Positions 16,788-24,992 of a stretch of 64,000 nt of DNA are shown here, in pieces (positions within the stretch are counted from its first letter, which is position 1; each line of letters opens with the position of its first letter). Below the pieces are notes generated by a model that made no database searches, was not told the origin of the DNA, and was given only the letters and a program-made list of their open reading frames with translations. The DNA lies in the NCBI GenBank assembly GCA_040757835.1, contig JBFLWJ010000001.1, positions 212,836 to 276,835 on the forward strand. Direction: 5' to 3'. The stretch comes from Actinomycetota bacterium (lineage in GTDB: Bacteria; Actinomycetota; Geothermincolia; Geothermincolales; RBG-13-55-18). The position numbers were made by a program, and so were the translations under genes.

Positions 16788-17919
16788 GAGGGTTTCCAAC
16801 CACAGTGTATGCCGGTGGACCTTCCATTCCGGAAAAGGGGGGTTCGTGCCGAAGGATGCCATCCCGGAATGGGACGCCGCCCGCCTGGACACGGCGGGAA
16901 CGGTGAGGCTGGTGGGGGAGAGGGTCGCCCCGCGCCTGCCGGACCACATCCGGCTGGGCATGGAATTCCACTACGATTACGAGGTGGACGAGGAGAACGC
17001 GGCGGAGGTGGCGGACGCCCTCGTCGCCAACTCTATCGACCTCGCGCTCATCACCCCGGGGGCCCACCGCCACTTCGCTTACGGGGGCATAGCCTCCCTG
17101 GACGGCGGCGAGCGCAGACGGGCCGAGGAATACGGCCTGCGCACGCTGGAGCTGGCCTACGGGCCCCTGCGCAAGGCATGGCGTCCCGAGCCGGAACTGG
17201 CCCCCTCCTTCGTGCTCTGGAACGGCTCGTTCGGATACGACCTAGCATCCACCGCCGTGGCGAAGATGTACGGCAACCTCAAGGAGAGCGTCGCCGGGCT
17301 CTGCCGGAGCGAGGCGGAAAAAGGCGGGGCCCTCTTCATGGCCATCGAGCCCAAGCCCAACGAGGGGCACCCCGCCATGCTCCTGCCCACGGTGGCCAGC
17401 GCCATCCTCTTCTGGAAGCGGCTGGGGGAGGAGTACGGCGTGGACCTGGCCAGGAAGGGCATCAACAAGGAGTTCGGCCATTCCGAGATGATCGGGCTCG
17501 ATCACGTCTACGATACCGTCGAGGAGGTCGACAACGGCATGCTCGTGCATATGCACGTGAACAGCCAGGGCCTGAGCGACGGCATCATCCTGGGCGGGCC
17601 GGGGAAGTTCGACATCGACCATGGCGCGAGAATGAACGGCATGAACGTGGCCGTCGCCGGCCTGGCGCGGCGCGCCGGTTTCGCCAGGTGGAGCGGGCAC
17701 GACATGCAGGCGCGCCCCTATGACGACGCCGGGCAGGCCGTGGACCGCGTGGTGCGGTCCATCCTCAGCTGGGAGGCGTGCAGGCTGGCGGAGGAAGAGA
17801 TGGACGGCATGCTGCTGCTCGAGTACCTGTCACGGCGGGAGACGGCCAGGGCCGAGGACCTGGTGCGCGAGACGGTGATAGACGCCTACCGCCACTTCGA
17901 CCGCATGTACAAGGGCTAG
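16780..17919 (+). CDS. Divergent xylose isomerase-like TIM-barrel sugar isomerase
   Basis: 379 residues, close to the class I xylose isomerase length. Metal-site motifs are recognisable but altered: EPKPNEGH (XylA EPKPNEP), NKEFGHSEMIGLD (XylA N.E.GH..M.GL), HMHVNSQ (XylA HIDLNGQ), FDIDHG (XylA FDxD) and GHDMQARPYD (XylA FD.K.RR). The active-site H-x-x-D near the N-terminus is not obvious (HYDYEVDEEN may replace it). Start ATG overlaps the kinase stop by 8 bp with GGAGGT before it, so the pair is translationally coupled. An aldose-ketose isomerase feeding the kinase is the natural reading; the exact sugar is uncertain. Confidence 0.78.
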   Translation: MAERVSNHSVCRWTFHSGKGGFVPKDAIPEWDAARLDTAGTVRLVGERVAPRLPDHIRLGMEFHYDYEVDEENAAEVADALVANSIDLALITPGAHRHFAYGGIASLDGGERRRAEEYGLRTLELAYGPLRKAWRPEPELAPSFVLWNGSFGYDLASTAVAKMYGNLKESVAGLCRSEAEKGGALFMAIEPKPNEGHPAMLLPTVASAILFWKRLGEEYGVDLARKGINKEFGHSEMIGLDHVYDTVEEVDNGMLVHMHVNSQGLSDGIILGGPGKFDIDHGARMNGMNVAVAGLARRAGFARWSGHDMQARPYDDAGQAVDRVVRSILSWEACRLAEEEMDGMLLLEYLSRRETARAEDLVRETVIDAYRHFDRMYKG

Positions 17920-19994
17920 CGGACGCGGAATGTCCCCTCCAGGTAAAGGTCGGACGCGCGCGATGACGAGCCCACGTAGAAGGCGTATTCCCTCTGCTCT
18001 GTCTTCCACGCACCGGCATCCTCGTCGTAGTATGCCAGGTCTCCCCCTTTTATATCGAAGGAGACGGTCTTGGTCTCCCCCGGCTCGGTGTGGACGCGCG
18101 TGAAGCCCTTGAGTTCCCGCAGCGGGCGGTCCGCCGCCGAGCCGGGGTGCCCCACGTAGAGCTGGACTATCTCACAGCCGGCCATCTCCCCCGTGTTGGT
18201 GATGTCGGCCTTCACCGTCAGCGTGCCGTCCGGGTCGATCTCGTGCGCGTTCAGGCGCAGGTTGGAGTAGGCATACTCCGTGTAGTGCAGGCCGAAGCCG
18301 AAGGGGAAGGCGGGCTCGTAGCCCTCCCGGTCGCAGAGGCGGTAACCGTGGTAGTAGCCGTACTCGGCCGACTTGGCTTTTTTGTCCATGGGCGCTACCT
18401 GACCGTTGCTCTCCGGGAAGGTGACCGGCAGCTTGCCGCTGGGGTTCTCTTCCCCGAAGAGCAGGGCCGCGATGGCGTTGCCCCCCTCCATGCCCGGGTA
18501 CCAGGCCACGAGGATAGCCGCGGCCCTGTCCCGCCACCCCGAGGTGAGGAAGGCCGAGCCGGCCTCGACGACCACGATGCAGCGCGGGTTGGCCTCCGCC
18601 ACCGCCTCGATGAGCGCGACGTCCTCCGCGCGCAGGCCTAGGTCCTCGCGGTCGCCGCCCCCCTTGACGTAAGGGATGGACTCCCCCTCGTCCCTGCCCG
18701 TGAACCCGACCACCACCACCGCGGCCCCGGCTTCGCGCGCCGCCGCGGCGGCCAGGGAGAGGTCCTCGCCGCTCTCATAGGTGACGGCGGCGGGGCCCGC
18801 CCGCCCGCGGATGCCCTGCAGGGGGGTGATGATGTAGGGGGGCCTTACCCGGCTGCTGCCCCGGTCCCCGATGTTACCGCGGTCGGCGAGCTTGCCGACT
18901 ACAGCCAGCTTCTCCAGGCCTTCCCGCCGCAGGGGAAGTATGCCGTCATCGTTCTTCAGCAGTACCATGCTTTTCAGCGCGGCCTCGAAGGAGAGCTCGG
19001 CGTGCTCTCTGCAGCCTACCTTGTCCGGGGTGTAGGCGGCAGGATCGCCAACGGTGGCGAACCTCGCCTTGGTGCGGAGGATCCTGGTCACCGCGGCGTC
19101 GATGACCGTCTCCGGCACCGTGCCCTTGTGCACCGCCCGCTCCAGGCGGCGCCCGAAGAAACGGCGCACGGGCATCTCGATGTCCAGGCCGCCCAAGGCC
19201 GCGTACACCGTGGACCTGGTGCCCCAGACGAAATCGGACATGACCGGGCCGACGAAGCCCCAGTCGCCCTTGAGGATGTCGCGCAGCAGGTGCCGGTTCT
19301 GGGCGCAGTACCAGCCGTTCACCTTGTTGTAGGCGCTCATGATGGCGGCCACTCCCTCGTCGACGCAGCGTTTGAAGTGGGGGAGATAGACCTCGCGCAG
19401 CGTGCGCTCCCCGATGCGCACGTCCACGAAGAAGCGCGACTCCTCGATGCTGTTGCAGGCGAAGTGCTTGGCGCAGGCCATGACGTGCCGCTGCAGGCCC
19501 CTGACCGCGGCCGCGCCCATCTCGCCGAGGAGGTAGGGGTCCTCTCCGTAGGTCTCCTGCGCCCTCCCCCAGCCGGGGTGGCGGGGGAGGTTGATGCATA
19601 CCCCTCCGAAGAAGTTCGCGCCCTGCGTCCTCGCCTCGATGCCCATGACCTCGCCGACGCGCTCCTCCAGCCTGCGGTCCCAGGTGGCCCCCCTGGCCAT
19701 GGCCACCGGGAAACAGGTGGAACGTCCCAGAGCCACGCCGCGCGGCCCGTCGGTGAAGGCGATGGGAGGTATGCCCAGGCGACGGTTACCGCCCGCAAGG
19801 AAGGGATAACTGTTGTAACGGACAAGCATCACCGCCAGTCTATGCAGGGGGGTGGTCCCGGCCATCTCGCGCACCTTCTCGTGCAGGGTCATGCTGTCCA
19901 CCAGCCCTGCGATACGCCGTTCCCTTTCCCCCTCCGCGGTCGCGACGATGGCATCCCAAGTGGTTGCTCCCCCCTGGTGAGTGCTACCGCTCAT
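17916..19994 (-). CDS. Glycoside hydrolase family 3 (beta-glucosidase/beta-xylosidase)
   Basis: 692 residues with the full GH3 plan: TIM-barrel domain (1-~290) with substrate motifs GPRGVALGR, CAKHFACNSIE and the catalytic nucleophile Asp254 in MSDFVWG; alpha/beta sandwich domain (~340-545) with AGSAFLTSGW and WYPGMEGG; fibronectin III-like C-terminal domain (~590-685) with YVGHPGS and LKGFTRV. No signal peptide, so it is cytoplasmic and must receive imported oligosaccharides. It converges on the kinase-isomerase pair with a 4-bp overlap. Together they suggest breakdown of xylosides or glucosides. GAGGGGAGGGGGAG precedes the ATG. Confidence 0.9.
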   Translation of the reverse strand: MSGSTHQGGATTWDAIVATAEGERERRIAGLVDSMTLHEKVREMAGTTPLHRLAVMLVRYNSYPFLAGGNRRLGIPPIAFTDGPRGVALGRSTCFPVAMARGATWDRRLEERVGEVMGIEARTQGANFFGGVCINLPRHPGWGRAQETYGEDPYLLGEMGAAAVRGLQRHVMACAKHFACNSIEESRFFVDVRIGERTLREVYLPHFKRCVDEGVAAIMSAYNKVNGWYCAQNRHLLRDILKGDWGFVGPVMSDFVWGTRSTVYAALGGLDIEMPVRRFFGRRLERAVHKGTVPETVIDAAVTRILRTKARFATVGDPAAYTPDKVGCREHAELSFEAALKSMVLLKNDDGILPLRREGLEKLAVVGKLADRGNIGDRGSSRVRPPYIITPLQGIRGRAGPAAVTYESGEDLSLAAAAAREAGAAVVVVGFTGRDEGESIPYVKGGGDREDLGLRAEDVALIEAVAEANPRCIVVVEAGSAFLTSGWRDRAAAILVAWYPGMEGGNAIAALLFGEENPSGKLPVTFPESNGQVAPMDKKAKSAEYGYYHGYRLCDREGYEPAFPFGFGLHYTEYAYSNLRLNAHEIDPDGTLTVKADITNTGEMAGCEIVQLYVGHPGSAADRPLRELKGFTRVHTEPGETKTVSFDIKGGDLAYYDEDAGAWKTEQREYAFYVGSSSRASDLYLEGTFRVR

Positions 19995-20128
19995 CTCCCC
20001 CTCCCCTCGCGTGGTGACCAGATCCTATCAAAGATTTCTCCCACAGCATCCATAGAACCTGCAAGGCGGCCGCGACTGCCGCCGCTACCATCAATGTATT
20101 CCCCCCTGCCGCGCTGCGATAACCTGCT

Positions 20129-20173
20129 CTTTGCCCCGGCGCTGGGACCGTATCGGTTGGTGCCGGGGTAAAG
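20129..20173. terminator. 14-bp imperfect hairpin downstream of the M48 protease gene
   Basis: CTTTGCCCCGGC (20129-20140) pairs with GCCGGGGTAAAG (20162-20173), extended by two more pairs, with a 17-nt loop. It lies 20 bp after the minus-strand M48 stop. No U-tract on either side, so termination is only inferred. Confidence 0.4.
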
Positions 20174-20193
20174 ACATGGCGGCCCGTTACCCG

Positions 20194-20952
20194 CTATGCC
20201 TCCTCCTGGATGCGGAATGCCCGTTCCAGGTTGTCGATCCGTTCCTCCACCCCCGGCAGGCGGCGGCGCCTGCGGCCCGCCATCTCCGCGGCGGGGACGA
20301 AGGTCATCCACTGCAGGAACGATAGGCCGTCGCCGCGGTCGCACTCATCGGCCACGCGCAGGGCGGAGACGAGCGCTTCCGGCTGCAGGGTCAGCTTGGC
20401 GGCGAGTTCATCGGCCAGGAAGTCGCGGTTGCGGGAGATGGCCGGGAGCAGGAGGGGATAGGCGAAACTGAACCCGTAGACGAGGTAGAGGGGGATTATG
20501 ACCGCGGCGAGGAAGATATAGAAGTACTCGACGAAGTACAGCGACAGCAAGAGCGCGGCCATGAAGAGAACGGTCAGCAGGAGGTCGGTGGAGATGGGAA
20601 GGTTGCCGGAAGTGCCCTCGGGCCTGGAGAACCAGCGGCGGCGCGTAAAGGCCATGAAGGAGATGGCCAGGTTGTGTACGGCGGCGTCCCCCTGGTGGAT
20701 GTGGGCCATCTCGTGGGCAAGGGCCGACCTGAGCTCTTCGTCGTCCAGGTGTTTCAGCATACCCCGGGTCAGATAGATGGCCGCCCTCCCACCTCTCTTG
20801 ACGGAGAACATGTTGCACAGGTGAGGGTCGTTGATGAGCATGAGAGCTGGAAAGGGTTTGCCGGTGGCGATGTGGACGTCGTCCGCCATGCTCTCGAGGA
20901 CGTACTGCTGTTCCGGATGGATGGAGGCCGCATCTGTGATAGCGGTGATCAT
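20194..20952 (-). CDS. M48-family (HtpX-like) metalloprotease, catalytic part
   Basis: 252 residues. The zinc motif is HEMAH (His80, Glu81, His84) in SALAHEMAHIHQGD, preceded by the family's INDPHLCNMF (equivalent to HtpX ..PNAFA) and ending with the third-ligand glutamate region RDFLADELAAKL. A hydrophobic hairpin (LLLTVLFMAALLLSLYFVEYFYIFLAAVIIPLYLV; broken here for description only) lies between. HtpX-type proteases normally start with two transmembrane helices in the same chain; here those are encoded by the overlapping upstream ORF (ATGA at 20949-20952). The start ATG is chosen because of that overlap. Likely membrane-protein quality control. Confidence 0.85.
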   Translation of the reverse strand: MITAITDAASIHPEQQYVLESMADDVHIATGKPFPALMLINDPHLCNMFSVKRGGRAAIYLTRGMLKHLDDEELRSALAHEMAHIHQGDAAVHNLAISFMAFTRRRWFSRPEGTSGNLPISTDLLLTVLFMAALLLSLYFVEYFYIFLAAVIIPLYLVYGFSFAYPLLLPAISRNRDFLADELAAKLTLQPEALVSALRVADECDRGDGLSFLQWMTFVPAAEMAGRRRRRLPGVEERIDNLERAFRIQEEA

Positions 20953-21164
20953 ACGCTCGCCGTGCGCGTGATGAAGAACATGGCGACCGCGAAGATCACC
21001 ACCGAGAAGAGCAGCGCGAGCCTGCCCGGCAGGGAATAGGCGAAGATGACGAGCAGCAACATCGGGGAGATGACGGCGGCGCATACCAGACAGAAATAGA
21101 GCAGGAAGAAGAGCTTGTCCGCAAGGACCCTTCTTCTGAAAACCTCGACGTCATCCTCTATCAT
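20949..21164 (-). CDS. Small two-helix membrane protein, N-terminal part of split HtpX
   Basis: 71 residues from ATG 21164 behind GGGGGCGGG (a TTG at 21191 behind GGGGAGG is an alternative). Two hydrophobic helices (FFLLYFCLVCAAV ... MLLLVIFAY and LALLFSVVIFAVAMFF) occupy almost the whole chain. It stops inside the ATGA shared with the protease start. Helix number, length and position match the N-terminal membrane anchor of intact HtpX/M48B proteins, so this is either a frameshifted single gene or a natural two-subunit protease. Confidence 0.65.
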   Translation of the reverse strand: MIEDDVEVFRRRVLADKLFFLLYFCLVCAAVISPMLLLVIFAYSLPGRLALLFSVVIFAVAMFFITRTASV

Positions 21165-21281
21165 CCCGCCCCCATCGCTCGGCCGCTGCAAGCCTCCCCG
21201 GGATATTATCGGGCATTTCGCCTGCGTGGGCCAGTGGGCGGCTTCCCGTGCCGCGGCGGCCGCGGGGCGCGGCCAGTTCCC

Positions 21282-21310
21282 TTGACAGGGGGAGATCGCG
21301 GTGCTAGTTT
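21282..21310 (+). promoter_or_regulatory. Promoter of the marR-like gene
   Basis: A consensus TTGACA (-35) at 21282-21287 with a weak TAGTTT -10 at 21305-21310 (17-bp spacer). The operator palindrome begins two bases after the -10 element, fitting autorepression. Confidence 0.6.
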
Positions 21311-21311
21311 A

Positions 21312-21324
21312 TTAGCAATGCTAA
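21312..21324. promoter_or_regulatory. MarR/SlyA-type operator palindrome
   Basis: TTAGCAATGCTAA is a perfect inverted repeat (TTAGC, 3-nt centre, GCTAA). It resembles the known SlyA consensus TTAGCAAGCTAA. A second palindrome, AACTAGTT, follows at 21323-21330. Located between the promoter and the ATG of the MarR gene, it is the expected autoregulatory site. Confidence 0.65.
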
Positions 21325-21340
21325 CTAGTTTAGGGGGATC

Positions 21341-21811
21341 ATGGAGAAGAGCGAGATAGACGCCTCGCGCCTGATGCAGGTGCTCTACCGCATGGCCCGC
21401 AGCCGCCACGCGCTTTTCCAGGAGATGCTGCCGCGTTACGGCGTTACCCTGCACCAGTTCCACCTCCTCCTGCATATGAGGGCGAGCGGAAGGATCAGGG
21501 TGACCGAGCTGAGCGACCTGATGATGGTCTCCAAGCCCACCGCCAGCCGCATGGCGCATACCCTCTGCGACAAGGGCATGGTGAGCAGGAAGGTGGACGA
21601 AGCCGACCGGCGCCTGGTCTTTCTGGCCTTGACCCCCAGGGGGGAAGAGGTGGTGGCGGAGATACAGGACCGCCAGAGGGAGCGGCTGGCCCGCATCCTG
21701 AAAAAGGTGCCGGCAAAGGAGATAAGGGCTTTCCTGAACACGGTGGAGAAGATCGAGGGCGAGCTGGAGGCGATATCCAAGGAGGAGGCCGGGGGAGACA
21801 AGAGGGATTGA
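21341..21811 (+). CDS. MarR-family transcriptional regulator
   Basis: 156 residues with the MarR winged-helix core: dimerisation helix (ASRLMQVLYRMARSR), HTH LSDLMMVSKPTASRM (recognition helix), wing KVDEADRRLVFLALTPRGEE with the conserved D-x-R. A long C-terminal dimer helix follows. A palindromic operator sits directly upstream, so it probably represses itself and the overlapping hydrolase gene. Ligand unknown. Confidence 0.9.
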   Translation: MEKSEIDASRLMQVLYRMARSRHALFQEMLPRYGVTLHQFHLLLHMRASGRIRVTELSDLMMVSKPTASRMAHTLCDKGMVSRKVDEADRRLVFLALTPRGEEVVAEIQDRQRERLARILKKVPAKEIRAFLNTVEKIEGELEAISKEEAGGDKRD

Positions 21812-22695
21812 ACGGCCGGGGAGGAAAACGGGTCACGAGCGAGAAGAAGGGCCGCGGCCCTTCTATTTTTAACGGCGCCAAAGGGGGCATGGTGCTCGTT
21901 CTCTCAGCGCTGTCCTCAGCGCTCTGCGTGATGGGTGTGAGGGCCCTGAGGCGCTGGCGTGACCGGCTCATGCCCCGCCGCGACCCGCTACGCCCCTTCG
22001 AGGAACTGAGCGTCATCAGCGCCGGCGGCCTGTGCCTTGCCGCGCGGCGCATACCCGGCGGTGAGCGCGGGGCGGTGATCGTGGCCCACCCCGCCGTCAC
22101 CGGGCAGCGCTACTCCCCCCTGGTCGACCTCGCCGAGATGCTCGCGGAGCATTTCGACGTCTATACCTTCGATTTCCGCGGCCACGGCCGCAGTTCCGGA
22201 TGGCTGGAGCTGGACCTGGGAGGGCCCGTCGAGGACCTGCGCAGCATGGTGGACATGGTGAGACGGCGCGGGTACGCGTGGGTGGGGGCCGTGGGCTTCT
22301 CCCTGGGCGGCATGGCCGCTTTCGTGCATGCGGCCACGTACGGCGGCCTGGACGCGGTGGTCACGGTGGGGGCGCCGCCTTCACTGCCGGACATCGAGAG
22401 GTATCGCCGCGTCCTGCCCGCCTGGTCCCTGTTCCTGCGTTTCCTCGGCGCGCGCTTCCGGGCGGTGCGCGGCGAGGGGGGCCTCCTGCCCGTGGACGCA
22501 GCGGGGGCTTTTCCGGCGGTGCCCCTGCTGGTGGTGCACGGCGGCAACGAGGCCTTCTATTCCCGCCAGGACCTGGACCTTATGCTCGCCAAGCTGGGCG
22601 GGCGCGCGGAACTGTGGGTGATCGAGGGGGCCGGGCATACCGAGCTGGCGGGACGCGAGGCGGACCTGGTGGACTGGCTCGTCTCCCGGGGCTGA
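21808..22695 (+). CDS. Alpha/beta hydrolase
   Basis: 295 residues from TTG 21808, overlapping the marR stop (TTGA); an internal ATG at about 21889 would remove 27 residues. An N-terminal hydrophobic segment (MVLVLSALSSALCVMGVRA) may anchor it. The fold shows the HPAVTG oxyanion region, DFRGHGRSS, the nucleophile elbow GFSLGG with serine, VVHGGNE (acid strand) and GAGHTE (catalytic His). Closest in look to serine aminopeptidase/monoacylglycerol-lipase-like hydrolases. Co-transcribed with, and presumably controlled by, the MarR protein. Confidence 0.82.
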   Translation: MNGRGGKRVTSEKKGRGPSIFNGAKGGMVLVLSALSSALCVMGVRALRRWRDRLMPRRDPLRPFEELSVISAGGLCLAARRIPGGERGAVIVAHPAVTGQRYSPLVDLAEMLAEHFDVYTFDFRGHGRSSGWLELDLGGPVEDLRSMVDMVRRRGYAWVGAVGFSLGGMAAFVHAATYGGLDAVVTVGAPPSLPDIERYRRVLPAWSLFLRFLGARFRAVRGEGGLLPVDAAGAFPAVPLLVVHGGNEAFYSRQDLDLMLAKLGGRAELWVIEGAGHTELAGREADLVDWLVSRG

Positions 22696-22718
22696 CCTCT
22701 CTCCGGTTATTTAGGTAA

Positions 22719-22724
22719 TATACT
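22719..22724 (+). promoter_or_regulatory. -10-like TATACT upstream of the cupin gene
   Basis: TATACT in a short AT-rich patch 24 bp after the hydrolase stop and about 35 bp before the cupin start. No consensus -35 at standard spacing (CTGACC lies 21 bp upstream). Confidence 0.35.
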
Positions 22725-22757
22725 AGTAGGATACTCGCACCAGTGATGGAGGATGTG

Positions 22758-23123
22758 ATGGACATGTTCCTGGAGAAGCCATGGGGCAGCATCAAGGCGT
22801 ACGCTTTGAACCAGCCGTGCACGGTGAAACTGATCACCGTCGAAGGCGGCCAGGAGACGAGCCTCCATTACCACAAACTGCGTGACGATATGTGGATAAT
22901 CCTGGACGGAGGCCTGGAGGTCACCATCGGCGAGCAGACCTACCTGCCCGCGGAGGGAGAGGAGTTCATGGTGCCGGCCATGGGCATGCATAAACTGAGG
23001 TCCCTGGGAAAGCGGGGCAGGGTGCTGGAGATCGACATCGGGTTCACCAGCGAGGACGACAACTACCGGATCAACGACTCCTACGGCCGCAAACTGGAGG
23101 AGAAAGACGAGCAGGGGCTGTGA
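22758..23123 (+). CDS. Single-domain cupin (phosphomannose isomerase type II C-domain-like)
   Basis: About 121 residues from ATG 22758, placed 5 bp after ATGGAGGA; earlier GTG/ATG codons at 22743-22746 lie on the ribosome site itself. The N-terminal KPWGS and the cupin box 1 ETSLHYHKLRDDMWIILDG resemble mannose-6-phosphate isomerase/GDP-mannose pyrophosphorylase C-domains, and box 2 is VPAMGMHKLRSLG. Metal ligands would be the HYH pair, a glutamate or aspartate and His of MHKL. It precedes hisG by about 20 bp; a histidine-related role is not implied by family knowledge. Confidence 0.75.
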   Translation: MDMFLEKPWGSIKAYALNQPCTVKLITVEGGQETSLHYHKLRDDMWIILDGGLEVTIGEQTYLPAEGEEFMVPAMGMHKLRSLGKRGRVLEIDIGFTSEDDNYRINDSYGRKLEEKDEQGL

Positions 23124-23145
23124 GGGCCGCCTGGAGAGGAGAGAG

Positions 23146-24024
23146 ATGCTGAAGCTAGTCATCCCCAAAGGGAGCCTGGAAGGCACCACCCTGGATATAT
23201 TGGCGGACGCCGACCTCAACGTGCGCCGCAGCGGAGACCGCGAGTATCACGCCCGCATCGACGACCCGCGTATCGAACAGGTGCGCATTTTAAGACCGCA
23301 GGAGATACCGAAGTACGTGGAGGACGGTTTCTTCGACCTGGGCATAACCGGCCATGACTGGGTGCGGGAATCGGGAGCGGACGTGGTGGAGATCGCGGAC
23401 CTCCCCTACACCAAGACCGATGTTGGCACCATCGTGCGCATCGTGCTGGCGGTGGCCGGCGAATCCCCCTATCAGAAGCCGGAGGACCTGCCGGACGGCC
23501 TGCGCGTGTCCACGGAGTACCCTATGCTGGTCGAGGAGTACTTCCGGGCACTGGGCAAGAAAGCGGTGGTCTATCTCTCCTACGGGGCCACCGAGGCCAA
23601 GGTGCCGGAGATGGCGGACGCCGTGGTCGAGCTGACGGAGACCGGGGGGACGCTGCGCAAGCATGGCCTGCGCATCATCGATACCGTGCTGGAGTCGACC
23701 ACCCGCCTCATAGCCAACCGGGAGAGCTTCGACAACAAGGAGAAACGCCAGCTCATGGAGGAGATCAGGCTGCTCATCCTGGGGGCCATGAACGCCCGCG
23801 GCAAAGTGCTCATAAAGTTCAACGTCGCCGAAGCGGACCTGGACGCGGTGGTGGAGGTGCTGCCCTCCATGAAGGCACCCACCCTGTCGCGCCTGCTCGC
23901 GGGGGACTATTTCGCGGTGGAGAGCGTGGTGGAGAAGAAGGGCATAAACCTGCTCATCCCGGAACTGGTGAAGCGGGGGGCGAGCGATATCATCGAGATC
24001 CCGATCTCCAAGATCATTGCCTAG
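23146..24024 (+). CDS. hisG: ATP phosphoribosyltransferase, long form
   Basis: 292 residues, the hexameric long-form HisG, which catalyses the first step of histidine synthesis (ATP + PRPP to phosphoribosyl-ATP). The catalytic domain starts with LVIPKGSL, has FDLGITGHDWV, and carries the PRPP-binding loop ELTETGGTLRKHGL. The last ~75 residues (KFNVAEADLDAVVEVLPSM) form the ACT-like regulatory domain that binds histidine. The hisC gene lies 1.9 kb downstream, separated by two unrelated genes; other his genes are not in the window. Confidence 0.93.
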   Translation: MLKLVIPKGSLEGTTLDILADADLNVRRSGDREYHARIDDPRIEQVRILRPQEIPKYVEDGFFDLGITGHDWVRESGADVVEIADLPYTKTDVGTIVRIVLAVAGESPYQKPEDLPDGLRVSTEYPMLVEEYFRALGKKAVVYLSYGATEAKVPEMADAVVELTETGGTLRKHGLRIIDTVLESTTRLIANRESFDNKEKRQLMEEIRLLILGAMNARGKVLIKFNVAEADLDAVVEVLPSMKAPTLSRLLAGDYFAVESVVEKKGINLLIPELVKRGASDIIEIPISKIIA

Positions 24025-24040
24025 AGGGAAGGGAGGCGCC

Positions 24041-24991
24041 ATGACACCGCTGCCGGACAGAGCGGACCTGTTCCTCGAGAGGTGGAAACAGGAGATACAG
24101 CGCTTGCCCTTGCCGGCCCACGTGCAGGTGATGGACGAGGAAACGGACGTGAGGATGGCACGGCTGGCGGGCGCTCTGCTGGAGGCGGTCAAGGACGCGG
24201 AGGCGGTAGAGCGCTTCGGGGCCAGCGGAAGCGCCTACGCGGACGCGGAGGTGCTGGGGAGACTGCGCAGGCAGCAGGGTTACTCCATAGAGGAGCTGGT
24301 GCAGGAACACGTCATCCTGCGCAACGAGTTCTGGAACGTCTTCCGCGAACAGGTCGACATGAAGCAGGTGGTGGATTTCCACCTCGAGAAGAGGATCAAC
24401 GGCTGTTTCGACCTGCTGCTGCAGGCCGCGGCTTCCGCCTATCATTACGAACACTCCAGGGAGATGATGGAGAACCCCCTGCGCGACGACGAGACCGGGC
24501 TCTATAACAAGAGCTATTTCCACGGGCGCATGATCGAGGAGCTGCGGCGCTCGGTCAGGTACGAACACGACATCACCCTGGTGATGCTGGAGCTCTACAA
24601 TTACTTCGATGTCAGGGACGGCGAGGGCGAGGAGGGCATCGGGGGGATCGTGCGCTACGTCGCGGCCTCCCTGGGGCGCATGACCCGGGACTGCGACGTC
24701 GTGGCCAGGATGGGAGAGGGCGGCTTCGCGGTGCTGCTGCCGGAGACGGGATGGCGAGGCGGGCAGGTGATGGCGGAGAGGCTGGCCAAGCATCTGCAGA
24801 GGGAACTCCCTCCCATGGTCAAAGGGGAGAAAGCCCCTGAGCTCTGCTGGGGAGTGGCCTCGTTCCCCGAGGAGGTCAGCCAGCCGGAGATGCTCTACGC
24901 CTCGGCGGTGGAGGCCATGCGCTCGTCACGCTCCGGCGCACCCGGGGAAGTGGTGATATACCGGGGCGGGGCCGGCGGGAAAGGGAACTGA
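24041..24991 (+). CDS. RsbR-N-like sensor with degenerate GGDEF domain
   Basis: 316 residues. Residues 1-140 are helical and resemble the RsbRD N-terminal sensor domain (RFGASGSAYADAEVLGRL, YSIEELVQEHVILRNEFW). From residue 150 a diguanylate cyclase fold begins with DDETGLYNKSYF, but the active-site signature reads MGEGGF (224-229) where GG[D/E]EF is required. Both the general-base glutamate/metal aspartate order and the Gly-Gly loop are disturbed, so catalysis is unlikely; a GTP- or c-di-GMP-sensing role is possible. ATG 24041 follows GGGAGGCGCC, 16 bp after hisG. Confidence 0.8.
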   Translation: MTPLPDRADLFLERWKQEIQRLPLPAHVQVMDEETDVRMARLAGALLEAVKDAEAVERFGASGSAYADAEVLGRLRRQQGYSIEELVQEHVILRNEFWNVFREQVDMKQVVDFHLEKRINGCFDLLLQAAASAYHYEHSREMMENPLRDDETGLYNKSYFHGRMIEELRRSVRYEHDITLVMLELYNYFDVRDGEGEEGIGGIVRYVAASLGRMTRDCDVVARMGEGGFAVLLPETGWRGGQVMAERLAKHLQRELPPMVKGEKAPELCWGVASFPEEVSQPEMLYASAVEAMRSSRSGAPGEVVIYRGGAGGKGN

Positions 24992-24992
24992 C

